This document shows positions 32,673 through 35,528 of a stretch of 35,528 nucleotides of DNA, one piece after another. The notes beneath the pieces were generated by a model. The model did no database searches. It was not told where the DNA came from and was given only the letters and a program-made list of their open reading frames with translations. The translations under genes were made by a program, and so were the position numbers. This DNA is from Alphaproteobacteria bacterium (GTDB lineage Bacteria > Pseudomonadota > Alphaproteobacteria > ATCC43930 > CGMCC-115725): NCBI GenBank assembly GCA_021325525.1, contig JAJPHB010000082.1:1-35528 (forward strand). The letters run 5' to 3'. Within the stretch, counting starts at the first letter, position 1, and each line of letters opens with the position of its first letter.

Positions 32673-33731
32673 ATGAATTTCAGCAGTGACAACGTCGCCG
32701 GCATCGCCCCAGAGATTCTCGCCGCCATCACGGCGGCGAATGCGGGCAAGGACGCCTCTTACGGGGAAGATGCCGTCAGCGCCCGTCTCGAGCGGCGGGT
32801 CGCCGAGGTTTTCGAGCATGAGGTCGTGGTGTTTCCCGTGGCGACGGGGACGGCTGCCAATGCGCTCGCCCTCGCGAGCCTCGTGCCGCCCTGGGGCACC
32901 GTCTATTGCCATGCCGAGGCGCATATCGTCGTCGATGAATGCGGCGCCCCGGAATTCTACACGGGCGGCGCCCGCATGGCGGCAATCGAGGCGCCGCATG
33001 GCAAAATCGGCGCCGGCGACCTGGCACGGCTGCTCCCGGGCGGCAAGGGCATCGTCCATCACATGCAGCCGGCGGCGGTCAGCCTTACCCAAGCGAGCGA
33101 AGCCGGCACGGTCTACCGGTCGGCCGAGATCGCCGCCATTGCCGAAATCGCGAAGAAGCACGGTCTCGCCCTCCACATGGATGGCGCGCGCTTTGCGAAT
33201 GCGGTCGCCTTTCTCGGCTGCGCGCCCGCCGATCTGACCTGGCGGGCCGGCGTCGATGCGCTGTCTTTCGGGGCGACCAAGAACGGCGCCGCCGCCGCCG
33301 AAGCGGTCATCTTCTTCGACCGCGCCAAGGCGGCGGAATTCGCTTTCCGCCGCAAGCGGGGTGGCCATCTCTTCTCGAAAATGCGCTTTCTCTCGGCGCA
33401 GCTCGAAGCCTATGTCGCCGACGAGCTCTGGCTGCGCAACGCGCGTCACGCGAACGCGATGGCGGCGCGTCTGGGCGAAGGGCTGCAGGCGGTTCCCGGC
33501 GCCCGGCTGCGCCACCCGGTCGAGGCGAACGAGGTCTTCGTCGAGCTGCCCGAGCCGGTGATCGACGGCCTCCTCGGCCAGGGATTCCAGTTCTACCGCT
33601 GGGTCGGCAACTGCGTCCGCCTTGTCACCGCCTTCGACACCGAAGGCGAAGAGGTCGAAGCGTTGATCGCCGCGGCGCGCGGCCTCGCTGGCGTCGGCGC
33701 CGCGCCCGGAAACGTTTCTTCCCCGTTATGA
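32673..33731 (+). CDS. ltaE: Low-specificity L-threonine aldolase
   Basis: 352 residues from ATG 32673 (MNFSSDNVAGIAPEIL). A fold-type I PLP enzyme: the N-terminal SSDN, YGEDAVSARLERRVAEVF, FPVATGTAANALAL (cofactor phosphate site), HMDGARFANA with Asp170 that pairs with the pyridine nitrogen, and SFGATKNG with the Schiff-base Lys203. It cleaves L-threonine or L-allo-threonine to glycine and acetaldehyde in the cytoplasm. Length and motifs are normal. It probably shares a transcript with the small membrane gene upstream. Confidence 0.92.
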   Translation: MNFSSDNVAGIAPEILAAITAANAGKDASYGEDAVSARLERRVAEVFEHEVVVFPVATGTAANALALASLVPPWGTVYCHAEAHIVVDECGAPEFYTGGARMAAIEAPHGKIGAGDLARLLPGGKGIVHHMQPAAVSLTQASEAGTVYRSAEIAAIAEIAKKHGLALHMDGARFANAVAFLGCAPADLTWRAGVDALSFGATKNGAAAAEAVIFFDRAKAAEFAFRRKRGGHLFSKMRFLSAQLEAYVADELWLRNARHANAMAARLGEGLQAVPGARLRHPVEANEVFVELPEPVIDGLLGQGFQFYRWVGNCVRLVTAFDTEGEEVEALIAAARGLAGVGAAPGNVSSPL

Positions 33732-34155
33732 ACAAGGCTCTGCGGCCTGCGACTCGCGAGGGGGGAGGGCGCATGCGCTGCCCGCGACCCCGCTCCAGCG
33801 GCGGATCGTCGCTCGCCGCAACGATATCGGTCCTATGACAGCCACGGGCACGGCTTCTCGCGTAGTCAGGGGCCCATTATCTAAGGCGCTGATTTTTCGA
33901 CTTGTTCCACCCAAGCCCTGGGCTGATCGGGGAGCGGATCGCGGCGTGCCTTTGTCGCGCCGCCGTCGCCGCGGCGAGGCTTGACGGCGCGCCGTCTAGC
34001 TCGCAATGTTTTTGACGTCGACGGCGATCGTCGCGGGCGTGCGCATCCGCAGCCCGAGGGGGGTAGCGCGACGGGATGAAGAACGGCCGATACGACGGCG
34101 CGTGCCGCGCTTTTCCTTTTCGATTACTTCCACCGCATCGAAGGTGAACGGCAAC
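33732..34155. other. Intergenic region (424 bp) between ltaE and the methyltransferase fusion
   Basis: No gene is supported. The first 150 bp keep a high GC content. Two perfect palindromes stand close together: TCGCCGCGGCGA at 33966-33977 and GACGGCGCGCCGTC at 33983-33996; they could be a terminator for ltaE or operator sites. The last 60 bp are T-rich and end in a good Shine-Dalgarno (AAGGTGA) for the next gene. Open frames on the reverse strand across it are shadows. Confidence 0.5.
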
Positions 34156-35528
34156 ATGGCCAAGAAGGCGAACGGACATGGCGGCGTGGTCAACCCCGCG
34201 GCAGCCAAGTCCACTGCCATCAAATCGGCGTTTGCGAAGTCCAGCTCTCCCAAATCCACCCCAGTCAAGAACAATGCTGTCCGGACCTTGGGGCCGGTCT
34301 CCGATCTCGAGCGGCATCTGCCCTCGGAATGGTGGCGGACGCTCTTCAATTCGCTCTACCTCGAAACCGACGGCGACGTCGTCGAGAACGACCGCAACAC
34401 CGAGCAGGAGATCGATCTCCTCATCCGCAGCGCCGGGCTCGAACCCAACGACCGCATCCTCGACCTCTGCTGCGGGCAGGGCCGCCATGTCTTGGAACTG
34501 GCGCGGCGCGGCTTCAAGAACGTCACCGGCATCGACCGATCGCGCTATCTCATCCGCCTCGCGCGCAAGCGCGCGCGGCAGCGCAATCTCCAGGTCTCGT
34601 TCCATGAGGGCGACGCCCGCCGCTTCCGTGCTGGCGACAGCACCTTCCATTGCGTGACGCTGCTCGGCAACTCCTTCGGCTATTTCGATCGCGAGGAGGA
34701 CGACATGGCGGTGCTCGCCGCCGTGAAGCGCGCCCTCGCCTCGAACGGCACGCTGGTCATGGATCTGACCGACGGCGAGTGGATGCGCACGCATTTCGAG
34801 CCGCGCTCCTGGGAGTGGGTCGACCAGAACCATTTCGTCTGCCGCGAGCGCGGCCTTGCCGGGGATGGCGAGCGGCTTATCAGCCGCGAGGTCGTCGTTC
34901 ATGCCGAGCGCGGCGTCATCGCCGACCAGTTCTATGCCGAGCGGCTCTATTCGCGCGCCCGCATCACCGAGCTGCTGGAGCGCGTTGGCTTCACCAATAT
35001 CCGCTTTCACGCCTTCCTCTCGCCCGATTCGGCGCGCAACCAGGATCTTGGCATGATGGCGCATCGCATGTTCCTGACCTGCGAGGCGCCGCGGAAGGCG
35101 GAGCGGCTGCCGCATCGCGAAGCGCTCTTCCCCGAGATCACCGTCATCATGGGCGATCCGCGCCTGCCCGATGCGGTCAAGCGCGACGGCCATTACAACG
35201 ACGAGGATTTCGAGACCATCAACCGCCTGAAGACGGCGCTCGGCGAGCTCTCGGGCTACAGCTTCCGCTACCTCGACAACCACGCCTCGCTGCTCTCCGA
35301 TCTCCGCGCCAACCGGCCGCGCTTCGTCTTCAATTTGTGCGATGAAGGCTTCAACAACGACGCCTTCATGGAAATGCATGTTCCGGCGATCCTCGAAATG
35401 CTGGACATTCCCTATAGCGGTGCCGGCGTCGCCTGCCTCGGCCTCTGCTACAACAAGGCGCTGGTGCGCGCGATCGCCGAGTCGCTCGATTTGCCGGTGC
35501 CGCTCGAGACCTATTTCAACCCGGACGA
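34156..35528 (+). CDS. Fusion of SAM-dependent methyltransferase and D-Ala-D-Ala-ligase-type ATP-grasp enzyme (C-terminus beyond window)
   Basis: 457 codons from ATG 34156, with AAGGTGA nine bases upstream, open to the window edge. Residues 1-45 are a Lys/Ala/Ser-rich disordered tail. Residues about 46-310 are a class I methyltransferase: motif I ILDLCCGQGRHVLELARRG (101-119), the acidic NVTGIDRSR, EGDARRF, and NGTLVMDLTDGEW. From about 320 the chain turns into the N-terminal lobe of D-alanine-D-alanine ligases: EITVIMGDPRLPDAV, FVFNLCDEGFNNDAFMEMHVPAILEMLDIPYSGAG, then CLGLCYNKALVRAIAESLDLPVPLETYF. ATP-grasp ligases of this type join amino acids or similar carboxylates and amines. One chain that both methylates and ligates suggests synthesis of a modified dipeptide-like metabolite (inference). 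The ATP-binding half is outside the window. Confidence 0.8.
   Translation, partial: MAKKANGHGGVVNPAAAKSTAIKSAFAKSSSPKSTPVKNNAVRTLGPVSDLERHLPSEWWRTLFNSLYLETDGDVVENDRNTEQEIDLLIRSAGLEPNDRILDLCCGQGRHVLELARRGFKNVTGIDRSRYLIRLARKRARQRNLQVSFHEGDARRFRAGDSTFHCVTLLGNSFGYFDREEDDMAVLAAVKRALASNGTLVMDLTDGEWMRTHFEPRSWEWVDQNHFVCRERGLAGDGERLISREVVVHAERGVIADQFYAERLYSRARITELLERVGFTNIRFHAFLSPDSARNQDLGMMAHRMFLTCEAPRKAERLPHREALFPEITVIMGDPRLPDAVKRDGHYNDEDFETINRLKTALGELSGYSFRYLDNHASLLSDLRANRPRFVFNLCDEGFNNDAFMEMHVPAILEMLDIPYSGAGVACLGLCYNKALVRAIAESLDLPVPLETYFNPD

Noticed and set aside
33877-35379. A 500-codon reverse frame opposite the methyltransferase fusion
   Set aside because: It lacks recognisable motifs, while the forward strand shows the SAM motif and Ddl-like sequence with a proper Shine-Dalgarno.
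1-35528. tRNA, rRNA, prophage or insertion-sequence genes
   Set aside because: No cloverleaf-like sequence ending in CCA, no transposase or integrase motifs and no attachment-site-like duplications were seen.

Overview
The window is high-GC chromosomal DNA with the codon bias and gene neighbourhoods of an alphaproteobacterium: rne next to a class A penicillin-binding protein and prfB, glnE next to bcp, an rpoH with a clean sigma-32 box, and rluD divergent from a DUF6476-like small membrane protein. The order cannot be fixed from the sequence. Most of it is core genome. There is no tRNA, rRNA, CRISPR array, integrase or complete insertion sequence.

Layout. (1) 1-2448: divergent envelope genes, an M48 metalloprotease (cut by the window edge) and a gamma-glutamyltransferase-like lipoprotein whose active site looks degenerate. 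(2) 2482-8068: a compact polysaccharide cassette of a GT4 glycosyltransferase, a UPF0104-type flippase-like domain fused to an O-antigen ligase/polymerase domain, and a divergent asparagine synthase-type amidotransferase. It looks less GC-extreme than its surroundings and sits between blocks of conserved genes. (3) 8102-15292: RNase E, PBP1A and release factor 2, with prfB needing a programmed +1 frameshift. (4) 15366-23435: a small secreted protein, the translationally coupled unit glnE-bcp-DUF455, and a divergent AsmA/DUF3971-type envelope protein that carries an in-frame palindromic-repeat insertion. (5) 23436-24236: a graveyard of dispersed repeats around a frameshifted WYL/YafY-type regulator remnant. 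(6) 24237-26366: an NTF2/SnoaL-like protein, a small winged-helix-like protein and tyrS. (7) 26367-30294: another copy of the palindromic repeat, anmK, then a two-gene unit of a tail-anchored pseudokinase overlapping a small multi-pass membrane protein. (8) 30308-33731: rpoH, rluD, the DUF6476-like gene and ltaE. (9) 34156-end: a methyltransferase fused to a D-Ala-D-Ala-ligase-type ATP-grasp enzyme, running off the window.

The genes most likely to hide undescribed biology are the pseudokinase plus membrane-protein pair (27800-30294), the flippase-like/O-antigen-ligase fusion with its GT4 and AsnB partners, and the methyltransferase/ATP-grasp fusion. The clearest sequence-level curiosities are the prfB frameshift site, which splits the gene for simple ORF callers, and a palindromic repeat translated in-frame inside the AsmA-like protein, with a related copy in the tyrS-anmK intergenic region.
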